DNA from: Fereydounia khargensis
Taxonomy: Eukaryota > Basidiomycota > Ustilaginomycetes > Urocystidales > Fereydouniaceae
Reading direction: 5' to 3'
DNA length: 64,000 nucleotides
Assembly (NCBI GenBank): GCA_026413255.1
Contig: JAOCZO010000033.1
Coordinates: 31,801 to 95,800, forward strand
Positions 1 through 13,642 of this stretch are shown one piece after another. Each line of letters begins with the position of its first letter. Within the stretch, counting starts at the first letter, position 1. The notes under the pieces are model-generated. The model was not told the DNA's origin, made no database searches, and saw nothing but the letters and a program-made list of their open reading frames with translations. The translations under genes and the position numbers were made by a program.

Positions 1-27
1 GGCGTGCCTGTGTCAGGGCAGCGTAGC

Positions 28-924
28 ATGTCGACCTCTGCGTGTTCCGGTCGAGGCGGCAGTGGGCAGCGCGAGCTACCGCCAGTTCGCGTCGTGCGCA
101 TTCCACACCTGGTGCCGTACTCGCTCGGTCTCGCCCTCCAAGAGCACCTGGTCGCCACACGAGCCGCAGCTCGAGCTGTGCTGCGCGAGGACCCCTCCGA
201 TGCCCAAGCAGCCACAGCCGCAGGGACAGACACGCTTCTGCTCCTGCAGCACGCGCCCGTGTACACCGAAGGTCGACGCACGGCGACACTGACGCCTGCT
301 GCGCCTGGCCTGCGTGCGCTGGGTGCAGACTATGTGCTGACCAAGCGAGGCGGCCAGATCACGTATCACGGGCCCGGCCAACTGGTCGGCTATCCGATCC
401 TCGACACGGCGCGCATGGGTCTCTCGCCGCGGTGCTATGTCGACTCGCTGCAGACAGCCATCGCCGCCGCGCTGCCCTTCGCCACGGTCCCGCCGCCAGA
501 GGACCACACGGGCGTCTGGGCCGACGAGTACCACAAGGTAGCCGCGATCGGCGTGCAGATCCGTCACCGCATCACCAGCCACGGCTTTGCGCTCAACGTG
601 CACGACGAGGCGCTCAAGGGCTTCCGCCACATTGTCGCCTGTGGCATCCAGGGACGCTCCGTCACCTCGTGCCAGTCGAGAACCACCACCCCGCCCGTGT
701 TTGAGCACGTCGTGTCTACCGTCGTGCAACGCCTCGCGCAGACGTGGAAGCGCGACATAGTCACCGTCCCCGCTGACCAGGTCCAGTTCCACATCGACGA
801 GCACCTCGACGCCCACAAGCGCTGCGCAGGCCTCGGCATCGCACTCCCCGAGCACACACGCATCCTGAACGCCATCACAATCGACGGCACACGCATCACC
901 TCGCAACCCGAGCACGAGTCCTAG
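28..924 (+). CDS. LIP2: Octanoyl-[acyl-carrier-protein] transferase (lipoate-protein ligase B)
   Basis: This enzyme moves the octanoyl group from mitochondrial acyl-carrier protein to lipoyl domains, the first step of lipoic acid synthesis for pyruvate and 2-oxoglutarate dehydrogenases and the glycine cleavage system. The LipB hallmarks are in order: LLLLQHAPVYTEGRR, then TKRGGQITYHGPGQLVGYP (the conserved RGG-x-T-x-HGPGQ block), then GVWADEYHKVAAIGVQI with the catalytic-site lysine region, and SHGFALNV. Near the C-terminus, ACGIQGRSVTS carries the Cys that pairs with the Lys in this family. The first ATG in frame is at 28. The frame is also open to the left edge of the window, so an upstream start or exon outside the window is possible. 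The stop lies 72 bp from the convergent YAK1 stop. Confidence 0.93.
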   Translation: MSTSACSGRGGSGQRELPPVRVVRIPHLVPYSLGLALQEHLVATRAAARAVLREDPSDAQAATAAGTDTLLLLQHAPVYTEGRRTATLTPAAPGLRALGADYVLTKRGGQITYHGPGQLVGYPILDTARMGLSPRCYVDSLQTAIAAALPFATVPPPEDHTGVWADEYHKVAAIGVQIRHRITSHGFALNVHDEALKGFRHIVACGIQGRSVTSCQSRTTTPPVFEHVVSTVVQRLAQTWKRDIVTVPADQVQFHIDEHLDAHKRCAGLGIALPEHTRILNAITIDGTRITSQPEHES

Positions 925-960
925 ACTCTTTCCCAGCTCAACTCAACCACATTGTATTTT

Positions 961-968
961 TACTGTAC
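961..968. other. TACTGTAC motif between convergent stops
   Basis: This is one copy of a short palindromic motif that recurs in the intergenic DNA of this window. It lies in the 72-bp gap between the LIP2 and YAK1 stop codons, where both 3' ends must be made. Confidence 0.4.
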
Positions 969-996
969 TACTCCTGAAATTCGCATTCGTCATACG

Positions 997-5365
<4,369 letters not shown>

Positions 5366-5734
5366 GGCGTTGGCGGCGCGGTTCGCTGTGGTGGACGGGA
5401 GTTGTTGCGGAAGTTTGTGGCTGGATAGAGGTGAAGGAGGCGCAAACTACGACGGACGGAAAGAGATGGCGAGGACGGGGGAGTGCGCTGTAGGTAGTGA
5501 AGATGGGAAAGAATAAAAATATCGAGGCCGAGTCCAGTGAGGTCAATGAATGAGTGCGTGAGTGCGTGAGCGAGCGAGCCAAGGAACGAACGAGTGCAGT
5601 CGAGAGCAAAGCAGTTGAGTGCAATACGGTGCAGTCGAGTTGGCTGGACGGATTGGTCGATGGATGGAGATGAAAGAAGGATTGGTGGTGGTTGTGGTGA
5701 TGGCTGCTGCGATGGGATCAGACCAGCCGGAGAG

Positions 5735-5788
5735 ACTGACTGTGATTGACTGTGACTGACTGTGACTGACTGCAACTGACTGCAACTG
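5735..5788. repeat. ACTGACTGTG / ACTGACTGCA tandem repeat
   Basis: Five to six imperfect 10-11 bp units lie about 400 bp upstream of the YAK1 start. On the gene's own strand they read as CAGTCAGTCA blocks. Confidence 0.7.
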
Positions 5789-6963
5789 GCTGGCTGTGCG
5801 CGGTTGTCGATTTAGCCAAAAGTGCGTCGGGTGAGCGAGCGAGTGTGAGTAAACCAAAGTGAGCAGGCGTAGGCGTGAGTGTGAGTGTATAAAAGTGGGC
5901 GTGAGCGTCGTGTTAGTGTGGTGGGCCAGGCGGAGAGAGTGAGGGAGGGTGAGCGGCGTGTGTGTGATGTGTGTTGCTTGCCGAGTGCTGTGCGGTGCGC
6001 TACTGTGGATGCACATGGGAGTGAGTGGGATTCGGATTGGGATTGCAGTTGGGATTGACGCTTCCCACACCGCACCGTTGGTCACTTTTGGTCTCTCTTA
6101 CTGGCTGGGCTGGTTGGGCTGGGCCGGGCTGTGTGTGCGGCAGGGCCACCTAAACCCAATCCAACCCACTTGACACCACACCTGCGACTGCGACTGCGAC
6201 GCGGCTTGCTCCGTGAGATGCACGCAAAGAGGCGAGAAGCGCGGGCGTCGGGCGACGTGACTAACCCAGTTGGCCAGAGCTGCACTGTAGCTAGCTGAGC
6301 TTGACCCCTCTCTTTTTCGCTTTTTCGGGACGGCCGCTTGCAGGCCAGGTCGGCTCAGCCCTGCTGCTGCTTCTTTTTCTTCTTCAGGATCACCCCTTCT
6401 AGACAGGACTAGCTCAGATTCATCCGGCTTGACTTGTTTGCTCGCTGAAATCACAATGGACATTGTGCGCTTGCTTCTGCCACCTTGACGGACAGAAGAG
6501 GAGCTGGAGAGAGAGGGAGAGCTATGGGAGCGGAGAGGCCAAGGAAGGGAGGTCCGTGAGCGCGACCGGCCATGCAAGCCAAAGCCCAAAATGCGAATGG
6601 GTCCGTTCGCCCTTGTGAGACCAAAATGACTAGACTACCTACCGACCGACACCCGCGCGCCCAGCCAGCCAACACCGCACCGGGCATCGATAAGTTTACT
6701 CAACCAATTGCTGCTTCTGGGCACGCCAAGTAATCCGTCTTCTAGACCGCCTCAAACTCTGATTCCTGCCAACCCGTTCATATTCAGAAACTTATTTGCG
6801 ATCACGACTGCCAGTGTAGAGGTGATGATAGTTTTCAGTTGCGTTGAGCCAAAGGTGACACGGAGAGGCAACTCTCTCGAAGGGCTTCCGAGGGCGAGAT
6901 GCATAGGTAGGAATGGAATACGATGATGCGGTGCGGTGCGGTGAAGAACAAGGAACAAACTGA

Positions 6964-6975
6964 TACTGTACAGTA
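6964..6975. other. TACTGTACAGTA palindrome
   Basis: A perfect 12-bp inverted repeat 76 bp beyond the securin stop. It belongs to the recurrent TACTGTA/TACAGTA set. Confidence 0.5.
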
Positions 6976-7050
6976 AACGACAAGAACAGGACAGAAAGAC
7001 AACAGGCCGAGTCAAATGAATCAGACTCGGTGGGAGAGCAAGAGCACGCC

Positions 7051-8601
7051 TTAGGCCTCGTCGCCAAGCGCGAGACCCTCAAAGCCATCGCCTTCGCTGA
7101 GCTTCTTGTCAACAAACTCGCCCAGCTCGTCATTAGCAAGGTCTTTGAGCTTTGGGTTCATCACACGCTTCGCTGGCGGCTTGATGCTGGCCGGTGCAGC
7201 AGTACTTCGAGCAGGTGCACGGGTCACTGGAGTCGCGATCGAACGGCTCAGAGTCGAGCGTGGCGCGCCAGTCGTTGCTGGTGACGGACGGACGCCAACA
7301 CGAGCACTGGGCGCAGTCGAGCGCGTCGCCGCAGTTGCTGCAGACCTTGTCGACGCGGCAAGTCGGGAGGCGGCTGGAGTGCGAGTCGTCGTTGATGTCC
7401 CAGAGGTAGGTCGAGTTGCCGCAGACTTGGTCACGGGACGAGCACCGGCTGCGGCTGCGGCTGCGACCGGTCGACGGGCAGGCACGCCCGTTCGTGTCGC
7501 CGAGGGCGCCGTCACACTCTTGTGTGTCGAGGTGGGGCCCGTCGTTGTCGCCCTCGTCTCGACAGTAACATCCGGCCACAGATCGTCGCCAAAGCCGGTT
7601 TCGTCGTCGCTAGTCAGACTGCGCACTTCCAGGTCGAGAGGCTGATCGAGCAGCTCATCAAATCGGTCCGCACCAAATTTGTCCGTATCCACGTCTGAAT
7701 CGGAGTCGACAAGATCACCCGCTCGTACGAATCCAGCTGCGCGGAACTTGGCCAGCTCAGCTCCCAGCTCTTTGCCTCGAGGCAGGCCGTCCAGCTCGGC
7801 CGGAAACTCGTAAGGGGGGTTGGTTGCCCAGGTACTAGGGGGCATATACTCGATCTCAGGGTAGAGCTCCTCTTCCGTCATAGCTTGGACCACCGGCGCT
7901 TGCTCGACTTCGGGGGCGTCCATCTGATCAAGGTTAATTCCAAGTTCGGCATCCATCATCTCGCCCATCCTGGCTTTGATCTGACCTGCCTTGCCAATGT
8001 TGGCAGCAGGCGTAACAAAGCTGTTCTGCCTGCTGAGAAGACGCTGCTTTAGTGCTGATCCGGACGGAGCCGGTGTCATCATGGCCGACGCGTCGGTGGC
8101 ATACGACTGATCTGCTTTTGAGAACGGCGTGGCAGAACTCTCCTTGAGCTTGCCGTTGATGGAACGAAGGGGTGCCTTGGAGGAGCCCTTTTGCGGGCTA
8201 GCACTTTTGGCACCCTTCTCAGGAGATATGAGTGAGCGAGACTTGCCATTCTCCTTGAGTCCAAGCCCTTTGATCGGCGAGCCACTACCGCCACCCTTGG
8301 ATGGTGATCCTCCGTCAGGGAGCTGGGCGTTCTTGAAACGGAACGACGAAGGACCGGGAGTCTTGTTGGTTCTATCGCCAAGCGCCTTGGCCGGTGTCTT
8401 GAATGTCCCAGCGTCCTTGAAGAGCTGCTTTGCGCCGGCGTCCTGACCAAGCAGGTTGGACTTTTCACCAAAGGCCCGCTTGCCCGTTGTCATGGCTCTC
8501 GATCGGCCAGGCGACATGTGTGAGCGGGCTGGCCCTGGCGTTCGAGACTGGGACGCATAGGGCTGGTTCTCGTGTGGTGCAAAGCCACGCGAATGGAGCA
8601 T
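7051..8601 (-). CDS. Securin-like anaphase inhibitor (Pds1/Cut2 type), probable
   Basis: A single exon encodes 516 residues, mostly disordered. Three features suggest securin, the inhibitor and chaperone of separase. A KEN degron (GLKENGKSRS) lies near residue 115. N-terminal RAFGEKSN and KALGDRTN boxes look like the degron-bearing N-termini of APC/C substrates. An acidic segment at about residues 230-275 contains PEIEYMPP, which resembles the pseudosubstrate segment by which fungal securins occupy the separase active site; that match is from memory. The middle and C-terminus are Ala/Thr/Arg-rich and end in an acidic-basic tail. Securins are too divergent for a firm call by eye, and another APC/C substrate is possible. 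The start at 8601 is the only good ATG before the conserved-looking N-terminus. Confidence 0.55.
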   Translation of the reverse strand: MLHSRGFAPHENQPYASQSRTPGPARSHMSPGRSRAMTTGKRAFGEKSNLLGQDAGAKQLFKDAGTFKTPAKALGDRTNKTPGPSSFRFKNAQLPDGGSPSKGGGSGSPIKGLGLKENGKSRSLISPEKGAKSASPQKGSSKAPLRSINGKLKESSATPFSKADQSYATDASAMMTPAPSGSALKQRLLSRQNSFVTPAANIGKAGQIKARMGEMMDAELGINLDQMDAPEVEQAPVVQAMTEEELYPEIEYMPPSTWATNPPYEFPAELDGLPRGKELGAELAKFRAAGFVRAGDLVDSDSDVDTDKFGADRFDELLDQPLDLEVRSLTSDDETGFGDDLWPDVTVETRATTTGPTSTHKSVTAPSATRTGVPARRPVAAAAAAGARPVTKSAATRPTSGTSTTTRTPAASRLAASTRSAATAATRSTAPSARVGVRPSPATTGAPRSTLSRSIATPVTRAPARSTAAPASIKPPAKRVMNPKLKDLANDELGEFVDKKLSEGDGFEGLALGDEA

Positions 8602-9221
8602 GGTTGAGGTCGTAGAGTGTTGGAGCTCAAAGTCGTCTACTGTTAATATGCTAGCAATCTATGTTGTGAGAGAAAGAGTGGATGAAAGGGCTATATGGCA
8701 GTGACCGGCATGCGTTATTGTGAAGTTTTCGGTAGAGGTATGAATGGTGATGGTGATGGTGAGGAGGAAAGTATGGAGTGTCTTAGATGGGGGGGAGGTT
8801 GGTGGTGCCCGTGGCAGCTGCGTTTGTGTGAGAATGTGTCTGAATGAAATGCGCGAGTGTTGGATCATAGCACCAACTCCACCTCTCTCTCCCTCTCCGT
8901 GGGGCCGCGTAGGGCGCGCGAGAGGTCTCTGTCACGTGATACGACATTTTGGTTGGACCGAACGGCTCTGGTGGTTCCTCTCCCTCTGGCCTTGACTACG
9001 ACCCGACTAGGCCGCCATGTGTCGAGTCAAGTGATGAGCAAGACTCGCAATCAATCATCCGGGGTGGCCGTTATCGGACAATCCTAGCCCATGTGACGAG
9101 AGACGAGAGACGACCCTTGCTGACCCTAGCCCATTGAAGGTATGACGCACGCCGAATGCGCGAGCCGTTGGCTCATTTGATCGGGAAAAATACGAAGAGA
9201 GAGCTCGTTGGGTCTTCCCCA

Positions 9222-9248
9222 GGGCTGGGCTGGGCTGGGCTGGGCTGG
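9222..9248. repeat. GGGCT pentamer tandem repeat
   Basis: About five copies of GGGCT in the securin/kinase intergenic region. Confidence 0.8.
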
Positions 9249-10166
9249 TTAGCTGAGTCGAGCCGGGAAATTGGAAACGTGCCCATCCTCGGCGGCTTGA
9301 CCGCATAGCTTTGCTTGGCCCTGGCCCTACGCGCGTCCGAACTGTTTGCATTCCGGGGTTTGGATCAATGCTCAGTCACTAACACACACACTCTATTGCG
9401 AGACTCACCGGACGCAAGGTCAGCGTGGAGCCACGAAAGAAAGACTTGCTCAAGAAGCATGGGAGCTCTCAGTCTTTCGCGCCAAGACCAGGCTCGCTGG
9501 CATTGTTCTTCGTCTTCTTGTGATTCATTCACGGTCAGATGGGTGGGTGAAGGGTGAGCTGAGCGAGCGCAATAGAGATGCCCGGACTCGGCGTTCCTGC
9601 CTCCACAACGTTCCACGCTAGTAGTCGCAGCAGTGGGCGGCAGAGGGCTCTGTGATTGAATTCACCACTAAGAGTCGAGAACTGTACTGTACTGCATTGT
9701 AATGCAGGGTTGGCAGTGCAGGTGGGCTTTGATTCCTCTCCAGCCGCTTTGGGACAAGGGAAAAACTCTTGCGGAAGGCGAATAACGAATGCGAGAGAGT
9801 TCTGTATGGATAAGTTGGTCTCGTGCCAATCGAATCAACATGAGATTCCAAAGATGCGTGAGTAAGGAAGGCAGATGGCCGGCCTCAATCAGATCAAGTG
9901 CAACTGCTGCGTCTACATGCAGGGCCCACACCCAACCAGAGCGTTGGAGCAGCAAAGCTGACTATATGAGTCAGTTGGGAATGGAAAAAAAAAGGGGCAT
10001 ACAAACCGTATGATACGGCCCTGTCTGTTCCCGAGCCAAAGCAGCAAAACCGAAAAATGTGCCTGAACCTAGCCGCCGTGCCGGTGACCAAACCAAGGCA
10101 CACCCATACAAGCTCAACGAACCAATTTGTTTGGCTTTGGCGGAGCTTTTTGGGTTTCGGTATCAG

Positions 10167-10187
10167 CGAGAGAGAGAGAGAGAGAGC
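10167..10187. repeat. (GA)n microsatellite
   Basis: A simple GA dinucleotide tract upstream of the kinase gene. Confidence 0.85.
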
Positions 10188-10656
10188 CAGGCAGGCAGAG
10201 GCAGGGCGCGAGAGACCCCGGCTGAGCCGACCCGACCGACGGATGGATGGATGCTTGTCGCCCTCTTGCCCTCTCCGCATTTCGCAGTGCCGACCGAGTG
10301 ACGTGCCTGCCTCGCCGGCCTAATACCTAATGGGCCTGCTGACCACCGAATCACTGCCACTGCTGCTGCTCCCTGTCTGCCTGTCTTCTCATCCGGTTTC
10401 CCTTTTCCCTCCCTCGCCTCCCTCCATTTTCCCTTTAACTGTACCATAGACCCGTTCATCCCCCTCTCCACACCGTTATCCTCCTGAACTGCTTATTACT
10501 TGCTTCTCTCTTCCGCCTGTCTATTGAACCTCGCCATGCTGCTGGCCGACCCGTTTTAGGCATTCGTACCTACCATAATCACCCTCGGCGACCTACAGGC
10601 GACGCCACAACTCCAGCTCAGCACCGCCCAGCAGACATAATCTGCCCTCTGATCCC

Positions 10657-13425
10657 ATGGCCAACGCCGTGCGTGTCAGTTCCCCGCCCAATGTGCGAAG
10701 CCGCCCATCTGGGATGAGCCAGGCACAGTCGGCCCCCACTCGACTTTCGGAGGGCTCCGTCGCTCCCTTGCCATCGCGCCATACCCAGGGGACTCCTCCA
10801 GATGAAAGCCCCGAGCCCAGTCGCCCGGCGCCCCTCATTTCAGCCCGACGACCTTCGCGTCCAAAGGCACCCTGGCCACTAGATACCCTTATCACTGCCG
10901 CTCACAATGCTGGCCGCGTATTTACTAACCGTGATGAAAGAGGAGCAGATGAAAAACGCACCAACGCCAACAATAATCACCCATCAATAGTCCAAAACCG
11001 CACACGCACTGCGCAGGCAGCAGCAGCAGCAGCTGCTCTTCCAACTGCCACACCAACGCCCATCAGCTCTGCCCAGAGTTCTCGCCTCGTCTCCAATGCT
11101 GCCATCATCGATGTCCAAGCATCAAAACTTGGCCCGGCCTCGTCTTCCCCCGACTTTGCAGACCTCCCTGTCACTCCACCAGACGCGGGGAACAGTTCAT
11201 TCGCAATGCCGTCGGTGGCCGACCTGACGCAGCCACCGTTTGTTCCTCGTGGTCCATCCTCTGCCAAGTCAACCCCCTACGATGACTTTCACTTTCCCAA
11301 ACGCAGCTTACCATCACCAGCTCCAGCACCGGCACCGGCGCCAACATCCGCACCTCCTCGCTCTAGCCGAAACGACATTTTCAGTGCGCCTTCCCCAAAG
11401 ATTGTACCAGCTCCAAAACTCGGACCCGTCTCAAAAACTCAATCCGCGGGCCCTTCGCCATCCAAGAACTCACTCTTCTTCTCCAGAGCACAAGCACTCA
11501 CTCCGCCTCCATCAGCTCGCCCATCTTCTGCGCTGCGAAACGAGGCAACGCCTGGTTCAACCTCTACCTCTCCCGAGTCGTCACCCAGTGGCAGCACAGC
11601 ACGTGCGGCATCGCCAGCGCGTGGACACGCAAAGAAGCCCTCCTTGGGACGAGCGAGTACTGAAGAGCGCGAGCGCGAGCAGGCACGTATCCGGCAAGCC
11701 AAGGACGTCGAGTTCCGGCTCTCTCCAACCAAGGAGTTCCTCCTCGGTGAGGGTCGCCACTGTAATGTCTACCTCGGCTCGTACTGGGTAAAACCAAAGC
11801 CATCAGAACAAGACTCGGCATCAGAGCAGGCTCCCAACAGCGATAGGCCGGACTGGAAGCTTTGTGCCATCAAGCGCCTGCATGCAGACCGCCACAGCCA
11901 GCTTCTGGGTCTTGACGAGGCATTCGCGTTACGGCGCCTCGGTCCTCACCCGAATGTTGTTCGTCTGATTGATATTCGCGACGAGGTCGAGTTCACGCCA
12001 TCCCCATTGCCTTCTCCCAGGGCAGAGATGAGTGAGCTTGGTAAGGGCCTTCCGTCTTCGATCGCAGGCAGCCAAGATGGCAACGGCCTGGGGGCCAGTC
12101 ACCACGGCCGCTCGACAAGCGAAATGACTGGGACTGTCGAGGTACTGTCAGGAGCGGCGGTGCACAAGCAAGCTCTCGAGGCGGACAAGCGCATCAAGGA
12201 GGCGGTTGAGCGCGGGATCGAGGTCGGCGAGGCGCCCACGGGTGCCGGTGCGGGCGTCACGGCTGGACCTGGCAACCGGCACTCGAGCCTGGCGGTCCAG
12301 TCGCAATCGCTCCGCATCGACGGCCGCAATGCGAACCGGGCCGAGATTCCTACGTTCCGCGTCGCTGGTCCGGACGGTGAGGATTTGCGGGACGCAGAGG
12401 CGGTCCTGTACCGCGCACCGGTGCGCTCCAACTCGTCCACGACAGCTGACCCGCCACGGCTGCTGATCCTGCTCGAGCTGCTGCCGTACAGTCTCGCGAG
12501 CTACGTGCAGCAGAACCCGAACAGTGTGGACCTTGCGCAGTGGCACGCGTGGGCGGTGCAAATGGCGGAGGCGGTTGCGTGGCTCCACTCGCGCGGGTGT
12601 ATCCACTCGGACATTAAGAAGGAGAACATGCTGCTCACGCCCGAGCTGACGATCAAGCTGTGTGACTTTAACTCTGCGGTGTTTCCGAACCCAAGCGACC
12701 CGCCTACGGACGGCGTGGGGCTCGGCACGCCGGCGTACGGAGCGCCGGAGCTCTCGCGCGGCGCAGGCGAGCCGTTCTCGTTCCCGATTGACGTGTACTC
12801 GCTCGGCGTGGTGCTGTACTCGCTCGCGACGGGCGAGGAGCCGTTCAGCCAGGCCCGCAGCGTAGTCGAGATGATGCACCGCAAGCGCGCCTTCTTCGAG
12901 TCCGAGGAGAACGTTCGCGCCTCGCGGGCCGCTGTGTCGCCTACGCTCACACCTAGCCGCAGCAGCAGTCTGCGTAGCGGGCACGGGCACGGGCGCGGGC
13001 GCGGGCGTGCTGAGCCGCCGATCGAGCGTCTGCTCGCGCCCACACTCGACCCATGCGGCCTGCTCGTGCGCCCGACCGTACCCGTATCTGCACTCGAGCG
13101 CACGGCATCGCTCGGCCACGCACACCGCACCACCCCGCCGCTGCGTCGCACCTCATCCTACGGCGACCCTGCTGCACTCAGTACCGCCACCGCCACCGCC
13201 ACCGCCCCGACTGCCGCTGCGACTGCAACTGCGACGCAGCCCAAACCAGAAGCTCCCACGCACCCCTACGACGACGGCATACCCGCACTCCTCCTCCCAG
13301 GCGGCGGACGCCTCCCCGACGCCGCTCGCAACCTCCTCAGACACATGACCGCCGCTGACCCCGCTCGTCGCCCCACCGCGGCCCAGGTGCTCGACCGTCT
13401 GCGTGCCTTGCAAATGTATTCTTAG
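10657..13425 (+). CDS. Orphan Ser/Thr protein kinase with HSD and DFN variants
   Basis: A single exon encodes 922 residues. Residues 1-345 are Pro/Ser-rich and disordered. The kinase domain starts near 355 with a glycine loop GEGRHCNVYLG and the ATP lysine in LCAIKRLHA. A disordered insert of about 145 residues sits between the alpha-C/beta-4 region (PNVVRLIDI) and the hinge (LLILLELLPYSL). The catalytic loop is HSDIKKEN, not HRD. The metal-binding motif is DFN, not DFG, followed by GTPAYGAPEL. The catalytic Asp, Lys and Asn remain, so the enzyme is probably active. Loss of the HRD Arg argues against control by activation-loop phosphorylation. A second low-complexity insert splits the C-lobe before the final helix RRPTAAQVLDRL. 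I cannot place it in a named family. It is convergent with LSB6, with the stops 217 bp apart. Confidence 0.85.
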   Translation: MANAVRVSSPPNVRSRPSGMSQAQSAPTRLSEGSVAPLPSRHTQGTPPDESPEPSRPAPLISARRPSRPKAPWPLDTLITAAHNAGRVFTNRDERGADEKRTNANNNHPSIVQNRTRTAQAAAAAAALPTATPTPISSAQSSRLVSNAAIIDVQASKLGPASSSPDFADLPVTPPDAGNSSFAMPSVADLTQPPFVPRGPSSAKSTPYDDFHFPKRSLPSPAPAPAPAPTSAPPRSSRNDIFSAPSPKIVPAPKLGPVSKTQSAGPSPSKNSLFFSRAQALTPPPSARPSSALRNEATPGSTSTSPESSPSGSTARAASPARGHAKKPSLGRASTEEREREQARIRQAKDVEFRLSPTKEFLLGEGRHCNVYLGSYWVKPKPSEQDSASEQAPNSDRPDWKLCAIKRLHADRHSQLLGLDEAFALRRLGPHPNVVRLIDIRDEVEFTPSPLPSPRAEMSELGKGLPSSIAGSQDGNGLGASHHGRSTSEMTGTVEVLSGAAVHKQALEADKRIKEAVERGIEVGEAPTGAGAGVTAGPGNRHSSLAVQSQSLRIDGRNANRAEIPTFRVAGPDGEDLRDAEAVLYRAPVRSNSSTTADPPRLLILLELLPYSLASYVQQNPNSVDLAQWHAWAVQMAEAVAWLHSRGCIHSDIKKENMLLTPELTIKLCDFNSAVFPNPSDPPTDGVGLGTPAYGAPELSRGAGEPFSFPIDVYSLGVVLYSLATGEEPFSQARSVVEMMHRKRAFFESEENVRASRAAVSPTLTPSRSSSLRSGHGHGRGRGRAEPPIERLLAPTLDPCGLLVRPTVPVSALERTASLGHAHRTTPPLRRTSSYGDPAALSTATATATAPTAAATATATQPKPEAPTHPYDDGIPALLLPGGGRLPDAARNLLRHMTAADPARRPTAAQVLDRLRALQMYS

Positions 13426-13642
13426 CTCCTCTCTCTCTCTCCCACTCTCTCTCCCTTTTTGGTTGTACGCTACGCTGGATGGTATGGCATGATATGAAAT
13501 GGTTATCCTCACGCACGCTCGCTTCAGTGGCCACAGTTTGGTTCTCTTGGTGATGAATGATTCGTGAATGTATGTGTAGGTGAACAAGGTAGACGGGTAA
13601 CTTGGTATGGATAATGTTGGTATCACTGGCGAGTGAGGTGAA

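Larger units (their letters stand above)
5366..7050. other. Intergenic: YAK1 leader/promoter and securin 3' side
   Basis: I see no convincing gene here. Open frames in this stretch are low-complexity (Thr/His/Ser-rich) and look like by-products of simple sequence. The YAK1-proximal half has short tandem motifs. A TGACTGACTG / CAACTGACTG cluster runs at about 5735-5788, and a run of GAGCGAG/GTGAGTG words at about 5550-5600 and 5820-5945. The securin-proximal side has the palindrome TACTGTACAGTA at 6964-6975. The region probably holds a long YAK1 5' leader. Confidence 0.5.
8602..10656. other. Intergenic: divergent promoters of the securin-like and kinase genes
   Basis: No gene was recognised in 2.05 kb. 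The sequence has a GGGCT tandem run at 9222-9248, a GTACTGTACTG copy of the recurrent motif at about 9684, and a (GA)n tract at 10167-10187. From about 10330 to 10650 it is strongly pyrimidine-rich on the plus strand, as expected for a fungal leader and promoter just upstream of the kinase start at 10657. Short open frames here have no recognisable domain. Confidence 0.5.

Noticed and set aside
5543-6085. 180-codon His/Thr/Ser-rich frame upstream of YAK1
   Set aside because: Low-complexity translation of short tandem repeats in the promoter; no domain.
12148-13125. 325-codon Arg-rich frame on the minus strand
   Set aside because: Shadow of the GC-rich kinase exon; no recognisable protein features.
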